DNA from: Sphingomonas sinipercae
Lineage (GTDB): Bacteria > Pseudomonadota > Alphaproteobacteria > Sphingomonadales > Sphingomonadaceae
Length of the DNA: 64,000 bases
Assembly: GCF_011302055.1 (NCBI RefSeq)
Contig: NZ_CP049871.1
Span: forward strand, 888,501-952,500
Direction: 5' to 3'
Shown: positions 45,922-54,650 of the stretch, piece after piece
How the letters are laid out: each line of letters begins with the position of its first letter
Numbering within the stretch: the first letter of the stretch is position 1
Program-made: the position numbers and the translations under genes
The notes under the pieces: generated by a model
The model's database searches: none
Told to the model about the DNA's origin: nothing
Seen by the model: the letters and a program-made list of their open reading frames with translations, nothing else

Positions 45922-47631
45922 TCAGGTCTTAACCGGATGGGTGTCGGACAAATGCAGGCCGAACCGCCGGTACAGCCACCATTGCTGAGCGATCGTCAGG
46001 ATGTTCGACGTCACCCAGTAAAGCACCAGCCCGGCCGCGAACGGCGCCAGCACGAACATCATGATCCACGGCATCCAGGCGAAGATCGCCTGCTGCGCCG
46101 GGTCCATCTGCTGCGGGTTGAGCTTGAACTGCAGCCACATGGTCACGCCAAGCAGGATCGGCAGCAGGCCCAGCGCAAGGAAGTGCGGCGGCGTGAAGTC
46201 GAGCAGGCCGAACAGGTTGACCGGAGTCAGCGGGTCCGGCGCGGACAGGTCCTTGATCCACAAGGCAAACGGCTGGTGGCGCATTTCCACCGATACCATC
46301 AGCACCTTATACAGCGCATAGAAGACTGGGATTTGCAGAAGGATCGGAAGGCAGCCCGCCGCCGGGTTGATCTTTTCCTGCTGATAAAGCTTCAGCATTT
46401 CCTGCTGCTGCTTCTGCTTGTCGTTCTTGAAGCGCTCCTGCATCGCCTTGATCTTCGGCTGCACCCTGCGCATCGCCGCCATCGACGCGAATTGCTTCTG
46501 CGCGATCGGGAACATCAGCAGTCGGACGATGAAGGTCAGGCAGATGATGGCCACGCCGAAGTTACCGGTGACCTTGAACAGCCAGTTCAAGAGGTCGGCA
46601 ATCGGCCGCATGAACCATTCGAACCAACCCCAATCGATCGACTTGGACAGCTTGGGAATGCCCGCGTCCTCGTAACGGTCGAGCAGCGCCTTTTCCTTGG
46701 CGCCGGCGAACAGGCGAGTCTTGGTCGTTACCGTCGCCCCCGGGGCAACCACCTGCGGCGCGGCCGCATAGTCGGCCTGGTAACCGCCACTCGGCGTGCC
46801 GCGGAAGCTTGCGGCGATCGGCGCATTCCCGGCCGGCGCAAGCGCTGTCAGCCAATATTTGTCGGTGAAGCCAAGCCAGCCGCCATTGCTCGATACGGAC
46901 TTCGACTTGCCGCCGTTAAGCGTGTCCCAATCGACCCCATATTCGGCCGATCCGCCAAGGAAGCCGAGCGGACCGACGTGCATCGTCCAGCTGGTGGCGT
47001 CTTTCGACTTGTCGGCGCGGCTGAGCAGCCCATAGGGACGAACCGCGATGGCGCCCGTGCCGCCGTTGGCGACCTGCTGCTGGACGCTGAATAGATAATC
47101 CTGGTCGACGCCGATGGTGATGGCGAAGCGCTGGCCGGTGGCGTTGCTCGCGGTCAGCGTGACCGGCTTGCCGGGCTCAAGGACCGGCGCGCTTGCCGTC
47201 CAGACCGTGTCGGGACCCGGCAGCTTGGCCCCTTCGCCGCTCCACCCGAACGAAGCGAAGTAAGCGTCGGGTGCGCCGGCGGGCGAGAGCAGCCGGACCG
47301 GCGGCGAATCGGCGCCGATCGACTGCCGCTCGCGCTGCAGGACGAGGTCGTCGATGCGCGCACCCTTGAGGTTGATCGAACCGCTCAGGCGTGGCGTGCG
47401 GATTTGCACCCGCGGCGTTTCGCCAAGCACCTGGGCCCTGGCGCGGATCTTCGGCGGGGTTTGGACCACCGGCCCCGCGCTCGGCTGCTCCACCGGCTTC
47501 ACGGTCCCGTTTTCGACCTTTTGGGTCTGCGGCGCGGCGGTCGGGAAGAACCGGTCGGAAAGGAAGCTCCAGCCGAGCAGCACGAGGGCGCTCAGCACCA
47601 AGGCGAGAATCATGTTGCGATTGTCGTTCAC
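45922..47631 (-). CDS. yidC: Membrane protein insertase YidC
   Basis: 569 aa. N-terminal anchor (MILALVLSALVLLGWSFL), a large periplasmic beta-sandwich up to about residue 340, then the five-helix insertase core: GWFEWFMRPIADLLNWLF, the cytoplasmic helical hairpin QKQFASMAAMRRVQPKIKAMQERF, PAAGCLPILLQIPVFYALYKVL, and the last helix with a conserved hydrophilic groove Arg. It inserts proteins with or without SecYEG. Ends one base before engB. Confidence 0.96.
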   Translation of the reverse strand: MNDNRNMILALVLSALVLLGWSFLSDRFFPTAAPQTQKVENGTVKPVEQPSAGPVVQTPPKIRARAQVLGETPRVQIRTPRLSGSINLKGARIDDLVLQRERQSIGADSPPVRLLSPAGAPDAYFASFGWSGEGAKLPGPDTVWTASAPVLEPGKPVTLTASNATGQRFAITIGVDQDYLFSVQQQVANGGTGAIAVRPYGLLSRADKSKDATSWTMHVGPLGFLGGSAEYGVDWDTLNGGKSKSVSSNGGWLGFTDKYWLTALAPAGNAPIAASFRGTPSGGYQADYAAAPQVVAPGATVTTKTRLFAGAKEKALLDRYEDAGIPKLSKSIDWGWFEWFMRPIADLLNWLFKVTGNFGVAIICLTFIVRLLMFPIAQKQFASMAAMRRVQPKIKAMQERFKNDKQKQQQEMLKLYQQEKINPAAGCLPILLQIPVFYALYKVLMVSVEMRHQPFALWIKDLSAPDPLTPVNLFGLLDFTPPHFLALGLLPILLGVTMWLQFKLNPQQMDPAQQAIFAWMPWIMMFVLAPFAAGLVLYWVTSNILTIAQQWWLYRRFGLHLSDTHPVKT

Positions 47632-47653
47632 GCGGGTCGGATCCTCGAAATGG

Positions 47654-47866
47654 TCATGGGACGGGGTCGAAACCTTGGCCGCCCCAGGGATTGCAGCGAA
47701 GGATTCGCTTCAAGGCAAGCCAGCTGCCCTTGGCCGCCCCGTAGCGCGTCCAGGCAGTGATCGCATAGGCCGAACAACTCGGCTGGAAGCGGCAGCTTGG
47801 CGGGAGCACCTGGCTCGGGCCCTTCTGCCAGCCGCGGGCGACCAGGATCAAAAGCCGGCTGATCAC
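47654..47866 (-). CDS. yidD: Membrane protein insertion efficiency factor YidD
   Basis: 70 aa from GTG at 47866, overlapping the rnpA stop (GTGA). It has the family core: a membrane-associated helix RLLILVARGWQKG, SQVLPPSCRFQPSCSAYA with three Cys, and GSWLALKRILRCNPWG. It supports YidC-dependent insertion and is short as usual for the family. Confidence 0.95.
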   Translation of the reverse strand: MISRLLILVARGWQKGPSQVLPPSCRFQPSCSAYAITAWTRYGAAKGSWLALKRILRCNPWGGQGFDPVP

Positions 47867-48336
47867 GGTGCGACCCGCTGCAAGGCGCGGGTTAGGTCTT
47901 CGCGAAGCAGGCCGAAGTCGCGTTCGATGCCGCTGCTGCGACCGATCATCACATGGTCGGAGCCATCGAAGCCGCGCGCCGGGAGAATTTCGCGGGCAAG
48001 CGCCCGGAAACGCCGCTTCATGCGGTTGCGAACGACGGCGTTGCCGATTTTCTTGGTGACGGTGAACCCGACGCGCTTGGCCGAATCGCCGTCCTTGCGG
48101 TCGCGGACCAGAAGCACGAAGCCAGCAGTCGCCGCTCGCCGGCCCGAGTTGGCGGCGAGGAAATCGGCGCGTTGCTTGAGGATCGAAGGGAAGGCTAGGC
48201 GCTGAGCTTGTTGCGGCCGCGGTTGCGGCGCGCATTCAGGACCTTGCGACCGCCGACCGTCGCCATGCGCGCGCGGAAGCCGTGGCGGCGTGCGCGGACC
48301 AGGTTGCTCGGTTGAAAGGTGCGCTTCATCGCTCAT
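47863..48336 (-). CDS. rnpA: RNase P protein subunit, with rpmH nested in its 5' part
   Basis: RNase P protein, 157 aa if begun at the ATG at 48336. The folded core is the last 100 residues: [24 protein letters not shown], and the RNR motif [19 protein letters not shown]. No ATG, GTG or TTG lies in this frame between 48336 and the strand GFVLLV, so either translation starts at 48336, seven bases before rpmH, reading through the whole of rpmH in another frame, or it uses a rare start such as ATC near the core. AAGG precedes both starts. Confidence 0.85.
   Translation of the reverse strand: MSDEAHLSTEQPGPRTPPRLPRAHGDGRRSQGPECAPQPRPQQAQRLAFPSILKQRADFLAANSGRRAATAGFVLLVRDRKDGDSAKRVGFTVTKKIGNAVVRNRMKRRFRALAREILPARGFDGSDHVMIGRSSGIERDFGLLREDLTRALQRVAP
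48195..48329 (-). CDS. rpmH: 50S ribosomal protein L34
   Basis: 44 aa, too short for a 60-residue cut but plainly real: it begins [18 protein letters not shown] and ends NRGRNKLSA, with the family sequence [15 protein letters not shown]. It is wholly inside the rnpA frame, in a different reading frame. AAGGG lies nine bases upstream of its ATG, an ideal distance. Confidence 0.97.
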   Translation of the reverse strand: MKRTFQPSNLVRARRHGFRARMATVGGRKVLNARRNRGRNKLSA

Positions 48337-48340
48337 GCCC

Positions 48341-48359
48341 TTGAAAACTTGATTTTCAA
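48341..48359 (-). promoter_or_regulatory. Hairpin at the rpmH/rnpA ribosome-binding site
   Basis: Perfect seven-base arms TTGAAAA/TTTTCAA around a five-base loop. On the minus strand it ends inside the AAGGG that serves rpmH (48338-48342). It could tune translation of both L34 and RnpA by partly hiding the site. Confidence 0.4.
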
Positions 48360-48425
48360 AAATGAAAAGGGCCGCCGTTGGGCAGCCGCTGTCGGTCGCG
48401 CCAGTAGGGCAGGCGACCCGCGAAG

Positions 48426-48757
48426 TCAATCATTACAGGGCTCGCTGGGTAGCTGTTGCTGGCTCTCCCGACGCTTCTGCATTTCCTTGCGCCGCTGCGC
48501 GCTCTTCCGGCGCAGCGCCCAGTCGCCCCAGCGGCCCGCCAGCGGCTGCCAGCGCTTGACCCGCACGTAATTGCGCTTCGCCCACATGCTGGTCTTCAGG
48601 ATCAGCGCCAGCCCGGGGCGATGAAAAAGACCCCGCCGGGCCCGGGAAGCGGCGAAATGATGATCCCGATGATGACGAGGATGATGCCGAAGATGAACAG
48701 CAAAGTCTCGCCAAGCGGCGAGTCGAAAAATGCGCTGAACCGGCTTCGGCGAGTCAT
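48426..48757 (-). pseudogene. PGPGW-type membrane protein, broken by a one-base frameshift
   Basis: The first half begins near the ATG at 48757 (MTRRSRFSAFFDSPLGE), with one helix LLFIFGIILVIIGIIISPLPGPGG, the PGPGW-family signature. At about 48612-48617 the frame is lost: the read gives APGWR then stop, but skipping one base restores APGLALILKTSMWAKRNYVRVK, RWQPLAGRWGDWALRR and a stop at 48426. The C-rich/G-rich run CCCCGGG there could be a true deletion or a read error. Alternative start ATG is at 48766. Function of the family is unknown. Confidence 0.72.
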
Positions 48758-48893
48758 GCCTTTCATGTGGTCGAGCGATGCCCCGCTCGCAAGGGCGCTT
48801 GCGGAAGAACCGTTCCGCGGGCTAGCCGTGCGATGCCGAGCTAGGGGGACAGTTGCGTGCTTGCGAATGGCTGATTGAGCGGGGGCGGCCCTG

Positions 48894-50402
48894 ATGGTCG
48901 CTACCGTCGCCACTGTCGCCTACCTCGGGCTCGAAGCCCGCGCCGTCGAAGTGCAGGTCCAGCTTGCGTCCGGGTTACCGGCCTTCGTCATTGTTGGCTT
49001 GCCGGACAAGGCCGTGGCCGAAAGCCGCGAGCGGGTTCGCGCCGCCCTGGCCGCAATCGGGCTCGCGCTCCCACCCAAGCGAATCACGGTGAACCTCTCG
49101 CCGGCCGACCTGCCCAAGGAAGGCTCCCATTTTGACCTTCCCATCGCGCTTGGCCTGCTCGCGGCGATCGGCGCCGCCGACGCCGAGGCGCTGTCGCACT
49201 ATGTGGCGGTGGGGGAGCTGTGCCTCGACGGCCGGATTGCGTCGTCGCCTGGCGTCCTGCTTGCGGCGCTGCATGCGTCCGGGGCCGACAAGGGCCTGAT
49301 CTGCCCCGCCGCACAGGGCAGCGAGGCAAGCTGGGCCGGGCAGTTGGAGGTGCTCGCCGCGCCCGACCTGCTGGCGCTGCTTGCGCATTTGAAGGGCTCG
49401 GCCCTGCTCGCGGCGCCATCGCCGGCCGAAGCCGAGCCGGCCGACCGTGGCCCCGACCTGGCGCAAGTGAAAGGGCAGGAAGTCGCCAAGCGCGCGCTGG
49501 AGATCGCCGCGGCCGGCGGTCACAATTTGCTGATGAGCGGACCGCCGGGGGCAGGAAAGTCGCTGCTCGCCGCCTGCCTGCCGCGAATCCTGCCGCCGCT
49601 GGAGCCGGCGGAAGCGCTGGAAGTGTCGATGGTCGCGTCGGTCGCGGGCGAACTGGATGGCGGCAAGATCCGGCGTCGCCGTCCCTTCCGCGCGCCGCAT
49701 CATAGCGCGTCGATGCCGGCGCTGGTCGGCGGCGGCCTGAAGGTGCGCCCGGGCGAGATCAGCCTTGCCCATCTCGGCGTGCTGTTCCTCGACGAGCTTC
49801 CCGAGTTCCAGCGCCAGGTGCTGGATTCGCTGCGGCAGCCGCTGGAGACCGGGAATGTCAGCGTCGCCCGGGCCAACACTCACGTCACCTTTCCGGCGCG
49901 CGTACAGCTGGTCGCGGCGATGAATCCCTGCCGTTGCGGGCATCTTGGCGATCCGGCGCTGGCGTGCAGCCGGGCGCCGCGCTGCGCCGCCGATTATCAG
50001 GCGCGGGTCTCCGGGCCCTTGCTCGATCGAATCGACCTGCACGTCGATGTGCAGGGCGTATCGGCCGCCGACTTGACGCTGCCGCCGCCGGCGGAAGGAA
50101 GCGAGCAAGTCGCGTCGCGGGTCGCCGCCGCACGCGCGGTCCAGTCACGCCGCTTCAACGGTTCCGGGGTGAGGACCAACGCCGAGGCCGACGGAGACTT
50201 GCTCGATCGCGTCGCCACGCCGGACGAAGCGGGGCGCAAGCTTTTGGCCGATGCGGCAACCGCGATGCGACTATCGGCGCGCGGCTTCCACCGCGTCCTT
50301 CGCGTCGCCCGCACGATCGCCGACTTGGCGGGCGCGGAGCAGGTCGGCCGAATCCACATCGCCGAAGCGCTGAGTTATCGCCGGCAGGCACCGCGCAATT
50401 GA
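48894..50402 (+). CDS. comM: YifB/ComM-family Mg-chelatase-like AAA+ ATPase
   Basis: 502 aa. The N-terminal Lon-protease-like fold (VQLASGLPAFVIVGLPDKAVAESRERV, VNLSPADLPKEGSHFDLPIALGLLAA) then AAA+ motor: Walker A GPPGAGKSLLAACLP, PFRAPHHSASMPALVGGG, Walker B GVLFLDELPEF, and the zinc site in NPCRCGHLGDPALAC. ComM in naturally competent bacteria drives branch migration. Divergent from the broken PGPGW gene. Confidence 0.93.
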   Translation: MVATVATVAYLGLEARAVEVQVQLASGLPAFVIVGLPDKAVAESRERVRAALAAIGLALPPKRITVNLSPADLPKEGSHFDLPIALGLLAAIGAADAEALSHYVAVGELCLDGRIASSPGVLLAALHASGADKGLICPAAQGSEASWAGQLEVLAAPDLLALLAHLKGSALLAAPSPAEAEPADRGPDLAQVKGQEVAKRALEIAAAGGHNLLMSGPPGAGKSLLAACLPRILPPLEPAEALEVSMVASVAGELDGGKIRRRRPFRAPHHSASMPALVGGGLKVRPGEISLAHLGVLFLDELPEFQRQVLDSLRQPLETGNVSVARANTHVTFPARVQLVAAMNPCRCGHLGDPALACSRAPRCAADYQARVSGPLLDRIDLHVDVQGVSAADLTLPPPAEGSEQVASRVAAARAVQSRRFNGSGVRTNAEADGDLLDRVATPDEAGRKLLADAATAMRLSARGFHRVLRVARTIADLAGAEQVGRIHIAEALSYRRQAPRN

Positions 50403-50441
50403 TCTGGCGAAGGCTCTCGCCTAGCTAAGCCGTGTCGCAGT

Positions 50442-50525
50442 GCCCCTGTGGCGGAATGGTAGACGCGCTCGACTCAAAATCGAGTTCTTCACGGAGTGTC
50501 CGTTCGAGTCGGACCAGGGGCACCA
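50442..50525 (+). tRNA. tRNA-Leu (anticodon CAA)
   Basis: 84 bases including CCA. Acceptor GCCCCTG pairs with CAGGGGC; anticodon stem CTCGA/TCGAG around loop CTCAAAA (CAA); long variable arm of class II (CTTCACGGAGTGTC region); T loop TTCGAGTC. Sits 40 bp after comM. Confidence 0.95.
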
Positions 50526-50569
50526 CTGCTGCTGGTAGCTACAGTGCGACTTGGCTATGCTCAGCCGCG

Positions 50570-51760
50570 ATGGACGCGCGCACCCGAAAAAAAGAGATTG
50601 AGGCGAGCGTCGACGCGCATGTCATCGCCGATGCCTTCACCGCCAAGCGTGACCGCCTGCTGGCCGCATTGGCGCTGATTGCCGGCGTCGGCCTCATCAT
50701 CGCCCTTCCGTTTGCATTGCGCGGCGGCGCCGAATTCTTTTTGCCGGTCACCGCGGCGATGGTCATCGCGATCGCGCTGGTGCCTCTGCTGGAATGGTTC
50801 GAACGGCGCGGCATCCCGCCGGCCTTATCGGCCGCTTTATGCGTATTCCTGTTCCTGACCCTGGTGCTGTTCGCCATCGGGTCGATCGTCATTCCGGCGA
50901 TCGACTGGGTCGCGTTGATCCCGAAGCGGATCGACAAGGTGCGGACGGCGATGGAGCCGTTGCTCGACCTCTACAAAAACCTGGAGCGGTTCGTCGATCG
51001 TACAACGGCCCAGATCGTGACTGCCGAAAGCGGACGCACGGTGCGGCTGGAAACGCCCAATTCGATGCTGGACCTGCTGACGACCTCGGCCCCGCACGCG
51101 ATTATCCAGCTGTTCTTCGCCTTGCTGGTGATCTTCTTTTTCCTTTCCGGCTGGACCGGGATGCGCAAGCGCACGATCGTCAGCCGGGGAAGCTTCGAAG
51201 GCGCGCTGACGACTGCCCGAGTGATCCAGCAGGTGGTGGATTCGACCTCGACCTATCTGGGTACGATCACGCTCATCAATGTCACGCTCGGCGCGCTGAC
51301 CGCGCTGATCATCTGGCAGCTGGGCATGACTTCGCCGCTGATGTGGGGCGGCATCGTCGCGGTTCTGAACTACATCCCTTACCTTGGCCCGATCGCTTCG
51401 GCGGGCCTGCTGTTCTTCGGCGGGCTGATGGTGTTTCCCGACGCCTGGTCGGCGCTATTGCCGCCCTTGGTGTTCGTCGCGCTTCACATGATCGAAGCCA
51501 ACTTCATCACGCCGATGATTGTCGGCAAGCGGCTGACCATCAACCCGTTGGCTATCCTCGTGTCGCTCAGCTTCTGGGCATGGGTGTGGGGCACGACCGG
51601 TGCATTGCTGGCAGTGCCGCTGCTGATCATCATGAAGCAGATCTTTTCGGCTGCCGGAACGCCCGACATCGCCGGCTTCCTGTTCGAACATGGCACGTTG
51701 ACGCATGTCGGCGAGGAAGTTGAAGACGACGCCGTTGACAGTGCCAAGGGCGTCACCTAG
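50570..51760 (+). CDS. AI-2E family transporter (second copy)
   Basis: 396 aa from the ATG at 50570; an earlier frame runs through the tRNA. About eight helices. N-terminal hydrophilic head (MDARTRKKEIEASVDAH) then ALALIAGVGLIIALPFALRGGAEFF, and the family C half PLMWGGIVAVLNYIPYLGPIASAGLLFFG with FWAWVWGTTGALLAVPLLIIMKQIF. Shares the fold with the copy at 15.5 kb but differs in sequence, so not a recent duplicate. Confidence 0.88.
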   Translation: MDARTRKKEIEASVDAHVIADAFTAKRDRLLAALALIAGVGLIIALPFALRGGAEFFLPVTAAMVIAIALVPLLEWFERRGIPPALSAALCVFLFLTLVLFAIGSIVIPAIDWVALIPKRIDKVRTAMEPLLDLYKNLERFVDRTTAQIVTAESGRTVRLETPNSMLDLLTTSAPHAIIQLFFALLVIFFFLSGWTGMRKRTIVSRGSFEGALTTARVIQQVVDSTSTYLGTITLINVTLGALTALIIWQLGMTSPLMWGGIVAVLNYIPYLGPIASAGLLFFGGLMVFPDAWSALLPPLVFVALHMIEANFITPMIVGKRLTINPLAILVSLSFWAWVWGTTGALLAVPLLIIMKQIFSAAGTPDIAGFLFEHGTLTHVGEEVEDDAVDSAKGVT

Positions 51761-51782
51761 GTCGCCCGCCTCAACCCAATAT

Positions 51783-51859
<77 letters not shown>

Positions 51860-51923
51860 TTTTTGGCATCGGCGGCATTGCCGCCGCTTTGGCAATCGCC
51901 GCGTGCCGCGCTAGTTGGGCAGG

Positions 51924-52709
51924 GTGAACGGGTCTCTCGAAGCCGCTTATGCAATGCTTGGCCTGCGCCCGGGCGCCAACCGCGATGCGGTCGAGCGCGA
52001 ATATCGGCGCCTGATCAAGGAATATCATCCTGACCATGCCGGCGGCGACGGCGAGCGGGCGGCGGAAATCAATCGCGCCTACGCGCTGATCCGCAAGACT
52101 CCGGCTCATCCCCCACCCGTTGCGACCTATCCGCAGCATTCGTTGCAGCGGCGCAAACTCACCGGCCTGTCGCCGTTCCTGGGCCTCGCCTTGCTGATCG
52201 CGGCGGTGTTGGTGGGCTGGAACGTGGCCGGCAATGACGAGGTTTCCTGGACGGCCCTCGGCGCCTCGTTCGACGGCTCCGCGGCCAACGAGACCTTCAT
52301 CAATGCCCAGCCGCGCCCGGGCCTCGACGAACCGCTCGCGACCAGGCTGATCGATCTGGCCGTCGCCGACGCAATCCGGTTGCACGAAGCGGCCGAGCCG
52401 CGATCGATGGCGGCCAATAGCGCTGAATGCCTGCGCGCGCTCCGCGCCGACCCGAGCGCGACCCGCTTCGACTCCTGCGCTGCCTTCGACGAGGCGATTT
52501 CCATCCTGGAGACGGGCCGCGCCGGATTCCAGCGCGGTCCGTTCAACGCGGCGTCGGTCTCTGCCCGTCAGGTTGCTGCCGGCCGGCTGCTATCGACCGA
52601 TACGTTCGCGGTGGATTCGCGGCTTCAGCAGATGCGCTCGCGGGTGCAGATGACGCTGTTCCCAAGGATTCCCGATCCGCCGCGGACGGAGCACCGCAAA
52701 GAGGTCTAG
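51924..52709 (+). CDS. J-domain protein with membrane helix
   Basis: 261 aa from the GTG at 51924; TTG at 51915 is an alternative. The J domain at residues about 1-55 has the HPD motif (IKEYHPDHAGGDGERAAEINRAYALI) needed to stimulate Hsp70. A single helix (LSPFLGLALLIAAVLVGWNVAG) then leads to a non-conserved region with Cys pairs (SAECLRA, FDSCAAF). It may recruit DnaK to the membrane, which is inference. It is convergent with the SleB-type hydrolase. Confidence 0.83.
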   Translation: MNGSLEAAYAMLGLRPGANRDAVEREYRRLIKEYHPDHAGGDGERAAEINRAYALIRKTPAHPPPVATYPQHSLQRRKLTGLSPFLGLALLIAAVLVGWNVAGNDEVSWTALGASFDGSAANETFINAQPRPGLDEPLATRLIDLAVADAIRLHEAAEPRSMAANSAECLRALRADPSATRFDSCAAFDEAISILETGRAGFQRGPFNAASVSARQVAAGRLLSTDTFAVDSRLQQMRSRVQMTLFPRIPDPPRTEHRKEV

Positions 52710-53776
52710 TTCGAGGAGGCAGCGCCTGCCGGGGCAGCCGCCTTGCCGAGCGGCGCTTCATCCGAGCTCAGCCCTTTGGACAGGGTCCAGCGCAAATTGT
52801 CCGACGCTCCGGCCTTTTCGATATACGGCTTGTGCGTGGCATTCTCGACCGCCGCCTTGGCGAGGTCGAAGCGAATTGCGATGCGCCCGGCGTCAGCTTT
52901 CTGAATCTTCGCGCCGGGGATTTCCTCGACGGCCTTCTCCGCCTCGGCCTCAAGGTCTGCGACGGCTAGCGGTGTCTCGGCCGAGCGGTTGCCGAACGCG
53001 GCCAACGCGGCGGTGCGAAGCGCCAGCGAATCGGGCTCCTGCTTCGCATAGCGCTGGCTGAATGCCGGCGGGCGGCCCCAGCCGCCGCTCCAGCGATAGA
53101 AAAGGTGCGCGCCGACGACAGCGTTCTTGACCAGGCTCGAAGCCCAATAGGGAAGCACGTAATTGGCGTGATAATGGGTCGCCCAGCCGGCGGGCGCATA
53201 GACCGCGCCGTTGAGCGCCGCATAGGCGACGCGGCTTGCGCGCGCCCAGCCTTCGCTGTCGGGCCGGCGCTGCAGCGAGCCGTCGCAAGTAAAGGTGAAC
53301 TGGCAGCCCGTCGCCCGGGTCGAGCCCTGGTAGACGACGCCGCAGACAGTGGACGGGAAGGCCGGGTGGCGGAGCCGGTTGAGCACGACCTGCGCGACCG
53401 CGCGCTGGCCGTCGTCGCTTTCCTGCCCGGCTTCGTAATAGACTGCGCTGCTCAGGCATTCGAGCGCGCGCGCCTTTGCCGCCGGGGTCAGCCCAGCCAT
53501 CGAAAATGGCGCGGCCGCCGGGTTGGGCCCGCTTGCAACCGGGATCTTGCCGTTGAGCGCCAGCGCCTCTTCCGGGGCGACGTTGCGCACCAGCATGGGC
53601 GGCGGCGCGGGGGTGGCGGCAGCGACCTGTTCGCGGCTGAAGCCGGACAATCCGGGACTCGACCAGGCGGCGCCACCCGCGGTCAGCAAAATCGCCGCGG
53701 CAACGCCGCCCAGCGCGATGAGTTCGCGCGGGTGTTGCTGCCACAGGCGGGCCGGGGAGAGGTTGGTTGCGATCAT
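52706..53776 (-). CDS. SleB-type cell wall hydrolase
   Basis: 356 aa. One N-terminal helix (LIALGGVAAAILLTAGGAAW), then the hydrolase_2/SleB domain at about residues 100-225: CLSSAVYYEAGQESDDGQRAVAQVVLNRL with the catalytic Glu, CGVVYQGSTRATGCQFTFTCDG, and ATHYHANYVLPYW. The C half is unlike SleB and may bind partners. Such enzymes cut peptidoglycan strands during growth or division. Four-base overlap with the J-domain gene. Confidence 0.88.
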   Translation of the reverse strand: MIATNLSPARLWQQHPRELIALGGVAAAILLTAGGAAWSSPGLSGFSREQVAAATPAPPPMLVRNVAPEEALALNGKIPVASGPNPAAAPFSMAGLTPAAKARALECLSSAVYYEAGQESDDGQRAVAQVVLNRLRHPAFPSTVCGVVYQGSTRATGCQFTFTCDGSLQRRPDSEGWARASRVAYAALNGAVYAPAGWATHYHANYVLPYWASSLVKNAVVGAHLFYRWSGGWGRPPAFSQRYAKQEPDSLALRTAALAAFGNRSAETPLAVADLEAEAEKAVEEIPGAKIQKADAGRIAIRFDLAKAAVENATHKPYIEKAGASDNLRWTLSKGLSSDEAPLGKAAAPAGAASSN

Positions 53777-53816
53777 CTTGGAAGGGGCAGTGATATACTC
53801 GGCTAATACGGCGAGT

Positions 53817-54053
53817 TCAATGACCCCCGCCTGAATGGGCCCGCCATTGCCCCGTTTCGGCCCACCGCAGCAGCGGCTTCAACGGCAGTATCCAGACCAG
53901 CCCGAGCGCGAGGTAGAAGACCGATTGCAACAGTACAGGCCAGCTTCCGACGAACCGTGACAAAGCGACGGCGATCAGACCGGTGACCACGATCAGTCCG
54001 ACGATCGCGACGATTGCCGCCGGCTTGCGCCAGGATGGCGTTACCGGAACCAT
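53817..54053 (-). CDS. DUF2842-type small membrane protein
   Basis: 78 aa from the ATG at 54053. Two hydrophobic segments (IVAIVGLIVVTGLIAVAL, LLQSVFYLALGLVWILPL) and the tail PLLRWAETGQWRAH fit DUF2842 of alphaproteobacteria. It begins inside the last 13 bp of fau, so is cotranslated with it. Function unknown. Confidence 0.75.
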   Translation of the reverse strand: MVPVTPSWRKPAAIVAIVGLIVVTGLIAVALSRFVGSWPVLLQSVFYLALGLVWILPLKPLLRWAETGQWRAHSGGGH

Positions 54054-54613
54054 TCGAGGCCGTCCGGGCTGGCAAAGGCATGGAGCGGGATGTCCCACGG
54101 GTCGGATGGAATCAGGACGTCGATTCGCTGCAGCGGCCAGCCGACCCCGATCAGCTTCGCCCCGCCCTTGCGAAGCCGGGTCAGCGCCCGGTCGTAGTGG
54201 CCCTTGCCGCGGCCGAGCCGGGTGCCGCGCTTGTCGATCGCGATCAGCGGGACGAGGATCAGGTCCGGCTCGACCGCCGGCGCCGACAGCTTGGGCTGCA
54301 TCATCCCGAACGGCCCGGGCGAAAGCGGGTCGCCGGCAAGGAAGCGGAACGGCTTTCCGGGATCGTGGAAAGCCGGAAAGGCGACGATCCGGCCGACCGC
54401 GCGGGCTTCCTCCATCGCCAACTGCGGACTTATTTCGCTGCCCAGTGGGGCGTAGCCGCCCACGACCGAGGCGGAGGCGCACAGTGCCGTGAGCCGTTCG
54501 GCAAGCTTTTGTTCGAGGCGCGCCTTCGCCCCGTCGCTAAGCGAACGGACGAATGCCTTGCGCGCGTCCAGGGTCGCTCGGCGAAGCACGTCCTTCTCGA
54601 ACGGAGCGGACAT
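54041..54613 (-). CDS. fau: 5-formyltetrahydrofolate cyclo-ligase
   Basis: 190 aa from the ATG at 54613, which has GGAGG about eight bases upstream. Converts 5-formyl-THF to 5,10-methenyl-THF. Motifs: VVGGYAPLGSEI, VAFPAFHDPGKPFRF, LILVPLIAIDKRGTRLGRGKGHYDR (ATP loop) and the C-terminal KLIGVGWPLQ. It sits directly behind 6S RNA, as ygfA does behind ssrS in E. coli. Confidence 0.93.
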   Translation of the reverse strand: MSAPFEKDVLRRATLDARKAFVRSLSDGAKARLEQKLAERLTALCASASVVGGYAPLGSEISPQLAMEEARAVGRIVAFPAFHDPGKPFRFLAGDPLSPGPFGMMQPKLSAPAVEPDLILVPLIAIDKRGTRLGRGKGHYDRALTRLRKGGAKLIGVGWPLQRIDVLIPSDPWDIPLHAFASPDGLEWFR

Positions 54614-54650
54614 GCCGAGCCCTCCGGTGCCAGCTGGGAAAGGGGGAAGT

